A DNA stretch of 64,000 nucleotides from Acanthamoeba sp. SK_2022b (GCA_027943245.1 JANDJZ010000250.1:1-64000), one strand, 5' to 3'. Positions 10,001 to 22,900 are shown, counted from the first letter of the stretch. Notes: a model not told the origin generated them from the letters alone. Numbers and translations are program-made.

Positions 10001-11755
10001 ATGGCGAGCAAGCAACCGGAAGATGAGACCGTGGAGGAATGGGAGCACCCACTCTTCATGAAGGCTTTGCCTCCCGCCGATCATCCGGAAGCAGGCACCC
10101 TAGACGCTCTTTCATCCCTCATCTTCGACGACAAGACCCCCGAGCAAATCGCCGAACATTTCAAGCAGCAGGTACCCCCTCTGCCCACGCTGGCTGAGAT
10201 TTATATCATTTATCATTTATCAATTAATTTAATTTGATTTAACGATCAATCATAATAATGATTATTAATTCATCTCACATTGATGTTAAAACAGGGCAAC
10301 GAGATGGTGAAAGCAGGGCCCAAGTACTATCGCGACGCTATAGCCTACTACACGCAGGCGCTAGAGCAGAAGTCCTCTATCGCCCCCAACAACTCCGTCT
10401 ACTACTGCAACCGCGCCGCTGTGCAGCTCATGCTCCGTACCCACACCCTCTCTTTCGTGTGCGTCAGTGCATCGTATTTCTGACAGTGGTCCTCTTTCAT
10501 CTCTCTCTCTCTCTCTCTCTCTTTGTGTGTGTGTGCTCGCGCGGCGTTGTGTCGAGCAGGCAACTACAACGCGGTGGTGATGGACTGCATGTCCGCGATT
10601 GAGTGCAGCCATAGCAACATCAAGGCCTACATTCGGTACAAGAAGATCCCCACCGCCTCGTGTGCGCCTGGTATAACCAGCACAGCACGTTGCTCACCAC
10701 AACGGCCGCATGCCGTTCCCCCCTTGCTTGTCGCATGAAACAGGGCAGCCAAGGCGTGCAACGCCCTCGATAAGTGGGCGGAGGCCCTCGAGTTTTGCAA
10801 GGGCGGGCTGGAGGTGCGCCTCACACTCTTTATTGTATTACTACGTATTTGTATTTGTATTTGTATTAATTATTTTATTTTATTTTTTTATTTGTTTTTC
10901 AATCCGAAACCATTGCCGCGAGGTGGGATTGGTTGGCGCTCACCGCCGCACGCGTGCAGGAGGAACCCAACAACAAGGACCTGGTGGCGGAGGCGAAGAA
11001 GGCAGAGGCGACCAAGGCCAAGATCGAGAAGCGGGAGCAGGAGAAGAGGGAGGCCGAGGAGAGGCGGCAGGCCGAGAACAACAAGCTCCTCGCCCTCCTC
11101 GCGAAGAAGGGGGTCCAGATGGGCGAGCCGTCGTTCAACACGCAGGCGTATGTGAAGGAGGGCTCCGAGGGCGAGCTGTCGCGCACGGTTTTCGTGGGCG
11201 CGGCGGGCGAGATATCGATGTCGGTCCTCTTCATCTACGAGGAGTACAAGCAGACGGACTTCATCAAGGAGTTCAGCCTCGAGGAGACCTTCATCGACCA
11301 CTTGGCCATGATGTTCCCCTCCCTGCTCTACACGCCCGTCTCCGAGACTGGCGAGGCCGTCAGCGTTGCGCCTTCCCCGTGGGACGAAAAGAAGGCACGT
11401 CGCTCTACTCTTGCCCTTGCCTTGGGTGGTGAGTGTATCGGTGGCGATAGTTATGATGATGACGACGACGACGACGACGATCTCGCTGACGATGTGGGTG
11501 GCGTCACAGGATTACCTGGTGGAGAACCTCCTGGTCTACTACGAGACCAACTGGACACAGCCACTGGGAGCCTCGTCATCCGCGAAAAACAAGCCCGCAA
11601 AGAAGAGCAAGGTCAAGGTCGATCCTCGGTGGACGCTAGGGCGCGTGCTGCGCGACGCGCGCTACGTCGTCCCGGGTCTTCCGGTCTTCTACATCATCCC
11701 CACGCGCGCCGAAGCCACCTTCCTCCGCGCCGACCTCGACCAGCCCCTCCAGTGA
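10001..11755 (+). CDS. TTC4: Hsp90 co-chaperone TTC4 / Cns1
   Basis: TTC4/Cns1 binds Hsp90 and Hsp70 in the cytosol through a TPR domain and helps client maturation. The start at 10001 (MASKQPEDETVEEWEHPLF) gives the family's N-terminus with the WxxHPLFM-like motif. TPR helices follow across exons (GNEMVKAGPKYYRDAIAYYT, NNSVYYCNRAAVQ, GNYNAVVMDCMSAIE, KWAEALEFCKGGLE), then a charged helix rich in K/E and the C-terminal wheel domain (RTVFVGAAGEISMSVLFIYE, FIKEFSLEETFIDHLA, DYLVENLLVYYETNW, LRDARYVVPGLPVFYIIP). At least five introns interrupt it. The stop at 11755 is followed at once by AATAAAAGAAAAATAAA, and the next gene starts only 62 bp later. Confidence 0.93.
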
Positions 11756-11817
11756 AAATAAAAGAAAAATAAAAAGAAATAAAAAGAAATAACAACAGTT
11801 GCTGTGCGAGTAAGAGG

Positions 11818-13574
11818 ATGGAGCACCAACAAGAAGCGGAGCCTCAGGACGAGGAGCCGAGGTATGAGGGAGATGTGAACGAGGACGGAGAACCGCATGG
11901 GCAGGGCGCACTGCACTTTCCGGATGGGTAACTCATGCTGCTATCTCCGGAGCTCGTGGCGCTACCCTTCAGGGTCCGGAGAGAGGGAAGGGGGGGGGGG
12001 CGAAACTCACCCAGGCGCTGCTCACGCCAGGTCGCGCATGGGAGGGCAGTGGGTGGAGGGAGAGCTACACGGACCGGGCGAATACTCCTTCGCTGATGGC
12101 TCTCGCATATTGGGTGCGCGCCTCCGGCATGACAGCACGATGACCGCGGAGCCCGTGTGCTGAGGCCCTGCGGTGGGGTGGGATGGGGTGGGGGTGGGCG
12201 AGAAGGCGAATGGGTGCACGGAGAGCTGGCGGGGCAGGTGGAGGAGCTCGACGCCGAGGGTCGGGTGCGGTACCGTGGTCGCTACGCGAGTGGGCAACGC
12301 GAGGGGGATGGCCAGCTCTGGTACCACGACGAGGGCGCCCGCATCGCGGGGACTTGGTCTCGGGGCCGCCTGCAGGGAGCAGCCGTCTACTACTACCCCG
12401 ACGGCAGCAGCCTACGCGGAACGTGGAGCGACGAGGGCGAGCTCGTGAGTGGCGTGTGGCATGACAAGAACGGTCTGGTAGATCCCCGGCACCGCGAGTA
12501 CCGCTTCCTGGGCGTGAACGAAAATGAAGACGAAGACGAAGATGAAAACGAGGATGATGACGACGACGAGCAGGAACACGACGAGGAGGAAAAGCACATC
12601 GAGAGAAGCGCTGCAGGCGATGATGAAGACGAAGACGAAGACGGCGAGGCGCGAAAGGTCCAAGAGGACGCAGGGACGAATCCCAAAGAGGGAGAGGAGG
12701 TGGCGGAAGCGACGAGGAGCAACGTTGGCCGAGGCAAGCTGTTCGATCGCCCCTACGCCCTGGTGCGCGATCCCTACGAGGAGCAGTACGTCTACGTCGA
12801 GGAATCGCGCGTGCCTCACTCGGGCCAGGCACTACTCCCTCAGGCCCAGTGCTTTCGCTGTCTCCCTCTCTCTCGCTCTGGGCTGACCAGCGATCGCTGC
12901 TCGAAATTGCACCGCGAATGCGCAGGGTCTCTTTGCGGCGAGAGACATGGAGGAGGGCACTATCTTCAGCTTCTATGCCGGTGAGAGGATCACGCACGAG
13001 TTCAACGACCGACGGTTGTGGAGCGAATGCAGCAACGCCATCACTCTGGATGACGACCTCGTCATCGATGTGCCGCGTCCATTTGATCAGCTCGACCACT
13101 ACTGTACGCAGTAGCTCCTCCCATTTGGTCGTTGCGCCGTACAGGAGGGGGAGGGAGACTGTGCAATGGACCTACCTTATGTGGCAATATGGGGCAGGTG
13201 CATCGCTGGGACACAAGGCAAACCACGCCTCGCCGCCGGAAAACAACTGCATCTACTATCCCTACGACAGTCATCCGGTGTTTGGACGGATCAAGTGTCT
13301 GCGTAGCATAAGGCCCATCAAGCAGGGCGAAGAACTGCTCGTGGACTACGGATACGAGGCGCACGAGGCCCCCGAATGGTGGACGCCGCCCTCGTCAGCG
13401 GCCGCCAGTGCCGCCTCGCTCAAGCGAAAAGCCGATACCCTGACCCAGCCCTCATCAGGCCCCGACGCTGACACCCCGTCCTCTTCAGCCTCCATGCCTC
13501 AAGTCGTAGACGGAGCGCCCGCCCACAAGGTGCACAAGAAGACGATCGGGCGAGTCCCGAAACCTGAAGGCTGA
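11818..13574 (+). CDS. MORN-repeat SET-domain lysine methyltransferase (SETD7-like)
   Basis: N-terminal MORN repeats (ALHFPDG, GELHGPGEYSFADG, RYASGQREGDGQLWYHDEG, AVYYYPDGSSLRGTW) are followed by a C-terminal SET domain with the same order as vertebrate SETD7: GLFAARDMEEGTIFSFYAGE, DLVIDVPRPFDQLDHYC, ASLGHKANH (SAM-binding NH), FGRIKCLRSIRPIKQGEELL and the catalytic-tyrosine motif VDYGY, then EAPEWW. Expected activity is protein-lysine methylation (H3K4 or non-histone targets in animals); the substrate here is unknown. A long Glu/Asp-rich insert at about 12,510-12,650 between MORN and SET is unlike animal SETD7, and a tail of about 70 residues (SLKRKADTL and onward) is added. The start follows immediately after the TTC4 polyadenylation region. 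Confidence 0.87.
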
Positions 13575-13655
13575 CTGCCCCTCAATTTATTGTCGACCCT
13601 CTGTTGGATTCACACAAAAGCAAGGAAGCAGCACACATCACACAAAAGCAAGGAC

Positions 13656-14939
13656 ATGCCGATCTTCTATACTTTGGTTGCCAGAGATGGCCACATCCTC
13701 ACCGAAGCTACCTCGCGTACGGTTGAGGCTGGCAACTTTCAGCAAATAGCTCTGCAAATTCTCTCAAAAATCGGACAGGAGTCGGAAGGGGCCAAGCGCT
13801 CCTTCTCTACAGGCGGGTACGATGATGTGCTAGATGATGCAGTTCCATTTTTCTATCTGTGGTCATTGATGATTTACCGCTTTATGCGCGTAGTTATGTC
13901 TTCAACATTCAGATCAACGACGGCGTTGTGTACCTGTGTCTTGTTGATCTGAGTACAGCCCCTGCTTCTTTCTTCCTGCCTTTTTTTATGTTTTATAAAA
14001 AATATTATTCATTTATTATTATTGTGAGGTTGATTTAACTTGCTCTCTGCTGTTTTATTTGTTGTGCTCCTTGCAGGCTTCCAGATGCGGATGTCGTTCT
14101 CCTTTTTGGCTGAGGTCATCAATCGCTTCACAACTACATACACTCGACTGGTACACCCTCTCTCTCCTTGTAGGAGTTATTCGAGGCCACTGGAGCTTGC
14201 TGACGCGTACCACGTGTGCTCCGCCTTGCGCTATGTGTCCAGGCCGTGAGGCAAGCGATCACGGGTCAGATGAAGGACTTTGATCGAACGCTGCAGCAGC
14301 TGATGGTGCGTCCATTTGTTATTCATGACTGACGCACAGCAGTGAGCCACCGCTGTCATCATCGACCATCGTCTTCTGGGGCTTGCGCTCACACGGCCCT
14401 TTGGTGCGTTCGTGCAGGAGCACTTCTCCAACCCCGGTGCGGACAAGATTCACCGAGCCAAGCAGGAGATCGAGAGCGTGAAGCAGGTCATGCTCACCAA
14501 CATCGGTACCTCCGCCCAGGACATGACACACACTCTCTCCTCGATGGTGTGCTGATGCTGGTCTCTCTTCTCTCTCTCTCTCTCTCTCTGCCACCACCAG
14601 ATCTCGTGCTCAAGCGCAATGCCGACATCGAAGAGCTGAGCATGCGCACGGAGCAGCTTGACGATTCGTCGGCTTCGTACCGGGTGCAAACGCGTGCCGT
14701 CAAGAAGAAGATGGTGTGGAAGAACCGCAAGTGGGCCGCCATTCTCGGGTGCTGCTGCATCCTCCTCGTGGTGGTACGCGCCCCGTGTTTCTCTCCTTTC
14801 GTCTAGCCCACCCCCCAACCATTTACCAGCTCTCGGCTATCTTTTGAGCTCACCTTCATTTCTCTTTGTTCGCGGGCAGCTGGGCATCTACATTGTGATC
14901 TCTCTGATCTGCGGATGGACCTTCTCCAGCTGCACCTAA
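13656..14939 (+). CDS. VAMP7-family longin R-SNARE
   Basis: The start MPIFYTLVARDGHILTE is the beginning of a longin domain. Exons continue with YVFNIQINDGVVYLCLVD, FQMRMSFSFLAEVINRFTTT and the connecting helix AVRQAITGQMKDFDR. The SNARE motif is split over exons (KIHRAKQEIESVKQVMLTNI, then DLVLKRNADIEELSMRTEQL) and has arginine at the zero layer, making it an R-SNARE. A C-terminal membrane anchor follows (WAAILGCCCILLVV plus LGIYIVISLICG). Role: fusion of late endosome, lysosome or secretory vesicles with target membranes. The stop is at 14937-14939, with AATAAATC downstream near 15,010. About seven exons, several under 60 nt. Confidence 0.9.
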
Positions 14940-15094
14940 AGAGCAAGCTGGCTGCTGGTGTGGCCGGCGCCCCCGACGCAGCTGCGGACATCGATTTTGT
15001 TTTTTATCAATAAATCATTTTCTTTTGTATTTTCCTGGTCATCCCTGGCCATCGCGAGGACGAGGTTTAAACCCGCCCCGTTTTATAGTGCACC

Positions 15095-16242
15095 ATGCAG
15101 AGGGCAACAGCAACAGGTACCATGACCGGTGCCACCAGGTTGGTGCGATTGCCCTCCCACCCCCTCGCCCTCCCTGCCTCCTGGACGGCATGCAGGCGTA
15201 TGTTGTCCAGCACCCCTACCGCGCCGCCATCTTCGCCTTCATCTTCGGCATCTACAACAACCACAACACCGGAGAAGCATCATTTCTGGCTGCGTGCCGA
15301 GGCCAAGAAGAACGAGAGGCGCTCCATTCTACTGCCGGAGCACGTTGAGCGCCTCCTCGAGGCCGGCCACCGCGTCACCGTCGAACGATCGCGCCTTCGC
15401 TGCGCTCCCGACGCAGAGTACCAACGCCTGCTCAAGGAGCCCCTCGTACGGAGACCTCCTCCCCCCATCGCCCAACCCCTCGCCGGCCGCTACTTGCCGC
15501 TCCCCCCCTCCTCAATGGCTTATCTGCGGGAAGTTCCGCCGGGCGTGGGGCGGGCGCTCCCGTTCTTATCTCACCCTCGCCTCTTCGTGCGTGTGCACTG
15601 GCGTGACGTGGCGTGACGTGGCGTGGCTTGGCGTGGCGTGGCGTGGCTGGTCGACAGGCGGAGGAGGGGTCGTGGAAGAAGGCCCCGCGCGACGCCATCG
15701 TCCTGGGCCTCAAGGAACTGCCCGAGGAGGTACGCCCTCGCCTTCAACATGACATGTAGTTCCAGGAAAGGAACAAAAGTCCGGGAGCGGGGAGGAGGTG
15801 CTGACCGCTGCCGCCGCCACGTCCAGGACGAGCCGATCCAGCACAAGCACGTCTACTTTGCGCACGCGTACAAGGGCCAAAAGGGGGCCGAGAAAGTCCT
15901 CAAGCGGTACAGTACACCAACTGTTGCTGTGTGCCTCTCAGCTCGTCGGTGCCTTTTTTTTCTTTTTTCTTTTTTTTTAAACAAAAATAATTTGCTTATT
16001 TTCGTTTCTCCCTTCTCTTCTTCTTCTTGTTCCTGCCTCGGCGGCATTGCACGCGTTGCACCCGTGCCGCAGATACGCCAAGGGAGGCGGCAAGCTGTGG
16101 GACCTCGAATTCCTCGTTGACGACAAGGGCGCGCGCGTCGCCGCCTTTTCGGGCGCCGCCGGCAAGGTACACCTCCTCCCTCGCTGCCGCTGTGGTCGTT
16201 CCAGTTCTTTCGTGACCTCTCCCCCGGCGCACGCGGCAACTG

Positions 16243-16339
<97 letters not shown>

Positions 16340-16526
16340 GTGGGGATGGGACTCGCGTTCGCCGTGTGGGCCCACCAGAAGCTCACCGGGCGGCCCTACT
16401 CACTCCCGCCTCTCAACACGCCCTACGAGTCCTTTGCGCAGATGGCCCACCAGATGCGGCAGCTGCTCGATCAGGTGCCCCATTCGCCCCCCTCCCCCTC
16501 CCTCTGCTACCATGCTCCATCTCGCT

Positions 16527-16602
<76 letters not shown>

Positions 16603-17611
16603 GGCTGTTGCACAGGCCAAGGCCAAGGTCGGGCATGACCCGAGCGTCATGGTGGTGGGGTCCAGAGGCCGCTCCGGCAAGGGCGCCGTCTCCTTCGCAG
16701 AGAGGTGCGTCCATTCCCGTTCGGCCAATTGGGCGGAGTTCGCGTGTGGGGAGGGAGAGGGGGCATGGCTGAACATGAACATGAACATAAACATGAACGA
16801 CATCGCCACAGCGTGGGCATCCAGCCGACGGAGTGGGGTCGGGAGCAGACCGCCAAGGGCGGCCCCTTCCCGGAGTTGTTGAACTACGACATCCTCATCA
16901 ACGCCATCTACCTCCTTCCCGAGGTGAGGCTTCCGGCCTTCATCACCAAGGGCATGATCGACCACGCCACCGACAGGTCTGCCCCCCTCCCCCTTGACAA
17001 GCCTCCCCCCGTCGTCGTGGCTGGCGTGTTCACCGGTGTGCGCGCACACCTGCGCCGTCTTCGGGGTCGCAGGAAGCTGTCGGTGTTCTCCGACGTGAGT
17101 TGCGACGTGACGAACCCGCACAGCGTGTTCCCCATCTACGACCACCTCACCAGCTTCGTCCACCCCACCGAGTGCGTGGCCGAGCAGCCCACCCCCCTCG
17201 AGGTCATCGCCATCGACCACCTCCCGTCCCTTGTGCCGCGGTTCGCTGCCCATCACCGCCATCCATCCTCCCCGTGATTACATATATTTAATCTTTTAAG
17301 CAAATTTATTTATTTATTTAATTTTTTTTATTTTTATTTGTGGTGGATCGACCGTCGACCACGCGCAGAGAAAGCAGCAAAGAGTTTGGCGACCTCATCG
17401 TGGAGCACATCCTCCACTTCGACCAGGTGCCGCCCTCCTTCGGCGGTGGGCGCTTGGATTGGTCGGTTGATGCTAACGCGATAACGCCCTTTTCGATACT
17501 CTTGCTCGTGTTCGGGGGGGGGGAATGCAGACGCCCGTGTGGGGTCGCGCGCTCAAGCTGTTCGAGGAAAAGGTGCAGCCGTTCCTCCACCCCCCGCGCT
17601 CCTCGGATTAG
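15095..17611 (+). CDS. LYS1: Saccharopine dehydrogenase (NAD+, L-lysine-forming), LYS1 type, probably mitochondrial
   Basis: Interconverts saccharopine with lysine plus 2-oxoglutarate using NAD. Blocks of the AlaDH/PNT-like Lys1 fold appear in order: HFWLRAEAKKNERRSILLPE, EEGSWKKAPRDAIVLGLKEL, HVYFAHAYKGQKGAEKVL, LWDLEFLVDDKGARVAAFSG, the nucleotide loop VMVVGSRGRSGKGAV, KGGPFPELLNYDILINAIYL, SVFSDVSCDVTNPHSVFPIY and VIAIDHLPSLVPR. It is closer in motif to fungal stand-alone Lys1 than to the animal bifunctional AASS. The N-terminus carries an arginine-rich, acid-poor leader ending RRMLSST, typical of a mitochondrial presequence. Two introns are nearly pure (TG)n. In vivo direction (lysine synthesis by the aminoadipate route or lysine breakdown) cannot be told from this gene alone. 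Confidence 0.88.
16249..16337 (+). repeat. (TG)n microsatellite, LYS1 intron
   Basis: About 44 TG units forming nearly the whole distal half of the intron, directly before the acceptor AG. Confidence 0.95.
16530..16601 (+). repeat. (TG)n microsatellite, next LYS1 intron
   Basis: About 36 TG units immediately before the acceptor region, as in the preceding intron. Confidence 0.95.
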
Positions 17612-17892
17612 GGGTTCGCGACCAAGATCTCCAGCCCCCTCCCCGAACTCGTGGTTATGGGATAATGCAAAATACATGAAAATTGGACGAAATTACCCAA
17701 AATCATGCGCGACTTTGAGCCTTGGCGGCGTCGTGCCCTCCCTCTCCTCTCTCCCTGGGTCGGCCAGGGTAAGCAAACATAACACACCATCACTAGCTAC
17801 ACAAAGAGAAGAGGAGAAGCAGAAAAGAGAGAGAGAGAAGACAATCAAAGCAGAGCAGAGCAAGCGAGAGAGAGAGAAAGGAAGGATCGACC

Positions 17893-19432
17893 ATGACCGA
17901 AACCGCAACACAATACACGCCCCACCTGTCGGCCGCCACCGGCACGGAGCCCGCCGGCAGCCTCGGCGGAGTGGGCCTCTCGCCGGGCGGGGCCGTGGCC
18001 TCGACCACAGAGCAGCCCTCCAGCCGGCGGGAGGGCGAGATCAGGAACAGGGCCCGCTTCGAGGCGGCCCTGGTGGGCATCCTGGGCCCGGACATGGCGC
18101 CCCGCGGTCCCGCCGCCGGGCGCCTCTACGAGGTGTTCGTGTCGTACTTCCTCCACCAGGCCCTCCACCACGACAAGGCCCTCTCTGCCCACCGCCTCAC
18201 CCTCACCCTCCTGGGCGACCCCACGTGCGTCGACCACTCCCCCCTCCCCCCCTCCTGTCTTCCTCCTCACCTCCTCCTCTTGCGTGTCGTCTGCTGTAGG
18301 GCGCCGGAGAAGGGGCGTCGGCTCAAGTACAGCATGGCGGGGGAGGAGAGGGAGCCCAACGCCTTCCTGCAGGCCCTCCGCTCTGCGGCGGCGGCGTCCA
18401 ACGCGACAACGCCACTCTCCCTCTCGTCGTCGGCTGTCGGCGTGCCGACGCGCGTGGGCGGCACGGTGGGCGAGGGGACTCCGTTCCTCCAGTCCGACGA
18501 GAAGTTCTTCGCCATGGCCACCGCCTGGCTCGGAGGTGGCGTTCCTCCCCTTTCCCTCCTCCCCCCCTCACTCGTTATGCTGGCCTGGGGCGCCTTGCTC
18601 ACCTTCGCGAGGCGTGTGCGTGTGGCCCGAGCAGACGACCTGTGCCTGGCGTTGAAGGCGCTGCTCCGGCGTGTGAAGATCAGCTTCGTGGCCACTCGAT
18701 TCCTCGAGGAGCGAGGCAAAAAGATATGGGTATACATCTCTACACCGTCTACTTGAACATGCTGCCAACCCCCCCCCCTCCTCTCCAAACATCGATTGCG
18801 CTGACAAATGGGGCATGCGTGTGTGGTCGTCACGTCGTGGCGCGCAGGTCAACTGGGAGTGGGTGGGCTCCCGCCACGGGGACACCTCGGCCCACGAGTT
18901 GGGACCGAACGAGCGCTGGGACGCCACCGCCGTCAGCCGACAGTACAGCAGCGCGAGCGCGGCGCCGGTCCCCGCCTACCGCCCGCTGCGCATGGAGGCT
19001 GGCACGCCCGAGGAGGGCGGCCTCCGCGGCCCCGCCTCTGTTCCGGCCGCCTGCGCGCTGCCTCCCTCCGAGTCGTGGGACCAGGCGGCCACGCTCTCGA
19101 GTGGCGAGTCGCAGATGACGGCGATGTCTGTGCCACACGCCACCTACTCCCTTCCTCCTCCAACGGTGGTGGTGGCCGGCCAGCAGCCGCCGTTCGCTTC
19201 TTCGATGCCGTCCGACGTGCTGGTGAGCTATTGCTCCGCCGGCTTGACGTCCTACGAGCCCGCCGCAGCGCTCCCGCCCGAGACGGGCATCCCCGTGCTG
19301 GCGCCCGCCAAGGAGAAGCGCTCTCTTGGGCGGAAGATCACGCGGCGCTTCCACAAACTCACGCACCACCACCACCACAACCAACAGCTCCCAACATCAG
19401 CAGCAGCAGAAGCAGCAACAACAACCCAATAA
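17893..19432 (+). CDS. Unrecognised protein with histidine/alanine-rich C-terminus
   Basis: ATG at 17893 (MTETATQYTPHLSAAT) follows a GA-rich leader typical of upstream regions here. Exons read through at least four introns: RLYEVFVSYFLHQALHHDKA, APEKGRRLKYSMAGEEREPN, FLQSDEKFFAMATAWLGG, LKALLRRVKISFVATRFLEE, and a long last exon starting VNWEWVGSRHGDTS and rich in Pro, Ala and Ser, ending with a basic SLGRKITRRFHKLTHHHHH tail. I do not recognise the family; the first half looks globular and the second disordered. The last codons and stop lie inside sequence that matches 23,125 onward, so the original C-terminus may have been replaced when the 3' fragment of the MORN gene was copied here. Confidence 0.6.
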
Positions 19433-19785
19433 ACAACTGGACAGAGGTCTTGAAAGAATGCCAGGAGCAGCATTGCATTTTTCAATTCACAAATGCACAC
19501 AACTATGAACAAGTGAATGCACTCTACCATGAGGAGGAGGGAGCGAGCTAATAGCGCATGGTGGGTGCGTTAGGGCAGTCCAGAGGTCCCTCGTAGTCGG
19601 GAGCCATCCTGCGAGACCTGCTCAACAATGGTGGCATGCGGATTCCTCACCTCGTGGTCGACATCGCTGCCGTGGCGCTTGTCATCACAGTATGTTGTGA
19701 ACGATGACAGACTGTACGCGCCGCTGGCCGTAATCCCAGTGGATGTAGACGCCCCGCCTGTCGTGTTGGCGATACGCATCCCACT
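19395..19785 (-). pseudogene. Truncated copy of the 3' end of the MORN gene
   Basis: Matches 23,125-23,720 in the same orientation, with internal deletions. A 40 bp stretch at 19585-19624 (beginning CCTCGTAGTCGGGAGCCATC) is identical to 23342-23381. Flanking parts around the shared GGAGCGAGCTAATAGCGCA (stop region of the MORN frame) and CCAGTGGATGTAGACGCCCC are nearly identical. The real gene's intervening parts are shortened here and the frame is not maintained. The copy sits between the 17.9 kb gene and the effector-like gene, so that gene is bracketed by direct repeats. Confidence 0.85.
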
Positions 19786-19909
19786 GCACCTTGAGCATCA
19801 ATGATGCACCGCTCGAGGGCATTCTTCTTGAACAAAATAGTGCAAGAAACTCCCGGCAGAGTTTGGCAGGCGTGAAAATCGGCCTTGCAGAAGAAGTTAC
19901 AGCAACAAG

Positions 19910-22900
19910 ATGGAGACACAGAGGGAGGATATCCCAGGTGACATTCCTTCTTGTTGCCCCTTGTCTATTGTCTACTAACTCTCCTGAAAGCCTCTACAGA
20001 GAGGCCGCGGCACTACCAGTCAATCACCATCGTGCACGAGCAACGGTGCATGACGCTGAGCTCGGTCTCGGTGGCGTCAATTGAGCAATTAAGAGACGTG
20101 ATCATAAGCAAAATTGGAGGAAGCCTTGAGGGCTACAGCCTGCTCAACGTGGTCTGTTCCGAAAAACTCATCAACGAGCTGCCCCAGGAACCGGTCCTGG
20201 TGCTGCGCTTGACCCCTCCGCAGGCAAAAGGTACCTCTACCACCTTTCCTCCCTCGCTTCTTACTCTATTCAACCACCACCTTCTGCTCTGCAGAGTCGA
20301 CTCCCATCTCTGACATATCCCGAGCCTGGGTGGCGTCCTGTTTACGGCCATCCAAAAGCTATGAGAGTTACTGTCGCAGTCGAGTAAGGATGTACCTTGG
20401 GAGCAGGGTAGTCGCCCAGCTGAAAGAGTCAGCCATCGTTTCCACTACGCTGCAAGAGCTCCTATCAGTTCGTATCCCACACACCGCCTTTCGAACATGG
20501 CTTGCTGACATGCGTGGTTGCAAAGGTTTTATGCTTCGACGAAGCTGGGGTCGATTCGCGGTGGGAAGAGCTGTGCGACAGCAGCCCCCACTTCAAGGCT
20601 GCTGGTCAGCATTTGCTCAGCAGCTTCCAACACCTCGAAGCTCTGTGGGGCTGCAAAGAGCTGGCATGGGTGGCCTACTTCCTTGGGACACTGAGCCTCG
20701 GTGGGCAAGTTCCAGGCGGAAATCGGTTCACAATGGACGGGTACAGCTGATCCACATACCTTCTGACAGGTAACTCACCCATATGTCACACAAACGCAGA
20801 GATGTGGCACTTCAAGGAGCACGAGCGATCCCCCACACAACAACCAACAACTGGGTGCGACCGGACCTGGCCATCGGCATGTGTGAATCTGGCTCGAGCT
20901 GGGACAGGCTATGCGCAGGGAAGGCGATTCTCCCGCTCGACATTGTAGAGTTCAAGCGGGACCAAGCGGACAGTGAGGATGGGTGGTGCGTGAGCCTCTT
21001 CTCTTCCTCTGGTTGCATTACGGGCATTGATCGGCAACGCAATCTCACTTCTGTGTGAGGGACGTTCCAGGTATCGTTTGCTCTACACTGCAATCGTGTG
21101 TGCTTTCCACCAGATTGATCTACTCGATGCCCAACTTGATGAGGCATCCTCTACTCCATCATTCTCGGCCGCCATCCCTCTGACGCTGGCTACACGCATG
21201 AACGGAGATCATTTCCGCATGGCCTGCGTGTGGCACGTCCAGGGACGAGGCCTCCACGTCGGAGTGTTGTATGACCGGCAGATTAACAGTGTGACTGACC
21301 TGAAGCGGTGCTTTATGTTGCGCCATGAGGCCATCAACGTCGCCATCCGGTTCGGCACCATGGTGCACAACTTCGATCTCCACGATAGGAGAGGCCCACG
21401 TGCTGATTTCTGGTGGAGTCGGTTCTGCACCTGTGAGAAAGAGAAGGATGGCACGCATTACGTGCTCTGTTCAGGCTGCCAGAACTGGTTTCATCCCAAG
21501 TGCGTTGGTCTTGACATCACCAAGATTCCGCGCGGTGGGGATTGGAGCTGCCCAAAGCATAAGCGCCCCTCCAAGCTCAAGAAAGCGGAAGCCGAGCCCA
21601 AGAAAGATCGTGGACCAATAGTCACGGCGGACCCTTCTGCTTCATCGATGCTGAAGCCAATATGTCAGCTTTTCAAGGCAAGTTGTTAGCTACGTGACGA
21701 CTTTTGCGCATGTGGCGCTTTCTCTCACACACCACACAGAACTCCTCGAGCACCCTTTGGCTGTGTCACAGAGAAGTCGCTTCGGCAACGGGCGGTCGCG
21801 AGGAGGTCGTGGTGAAGCTGGTTGAATCGAGGGAACATGCAAACGAGGAAGCACGCATGCTCAGACAACTTCGCCAGGTGCCGCACGTGGCGCAACTTCT
21901 GGAGGTGATCGACTGCAGCCTGCCCGACGACACTGTCTGTTTGGGCCTTGTGATGCCCTACTACCCCCTCTCCCCCGCAGACGCTCATGGTATGTGATTC
22001 CACTCCTGCCTGCGTGCACTGTTTGGTTGGGAACCGGAGCTCTCAAGGCGTTTCCAATTGGAATTGCTCATTGGAGGTCACCGCACAGGCATCAGTTCAG
22101 CGCAGTTGGATTCGGACGCCAAATTTACACGTTACGCATGTCAACTACTCAAGGCACCACCCCGCCCACCCGCCCGCCCAGAGGATGAGTGTCGCTCAAT
22201 CAACATTGACGCATATGGGCGGACGCAGGCCCTGCATGGCGTACACGAGCGCGGGATCATACACCGTGATATCTCTCACGCCAATGTGGTGTTCACGCTC
22301 GCACGAGACCTTGATGAGGGTGGAGGAGAACTCGGCACGACGATTCTGCTCGACTTTGACCTGGCTACGGACGAAGACGCGGTGCGTGGGATCAGCCAAG
22401 ATCCGTGGGGAACCAAAGGCTACGTGGCGCCCGAGACCCTCCAATTTGGCGAGCTCAGCTGCAAAAGCGACATGTGGAGCGCTGGCGCTCTTCTTGCATT
22501 TCAGGTCAGTTAGCGTGCTCTCTGCGTTTGGCCCGCACAGCGACGCACGCCTACTCCATCGTCGTCGTCACTCATCGGCCGGCCACCAGATGCTTGGGGT
22601 GTGGCCAAGGAACGATATGGAGACGCAGACCGTGGCGCAAATGAGCCTCACCGAAGCCAAGGCGTGGGTGCAGCAGCTGGACCCTGCCAGATGGTACATG
22701 CCTCATCTCTCCTTCTCTCTTCTTGCGCTTACATGCACTTGCGTCAGCATAACTACATGTTCTCCCGTCCTTAAACCATCATCACCACCATCACCAATAA
22801 GGTGGTGGAAAGCGGTTCCATCGCCCTATCTGACCGAGGGGCGGTGGACATTGGTGCGGGGCATGCTGACTGTCGACCCTGAGGCGCGCCTCGACGCGGC

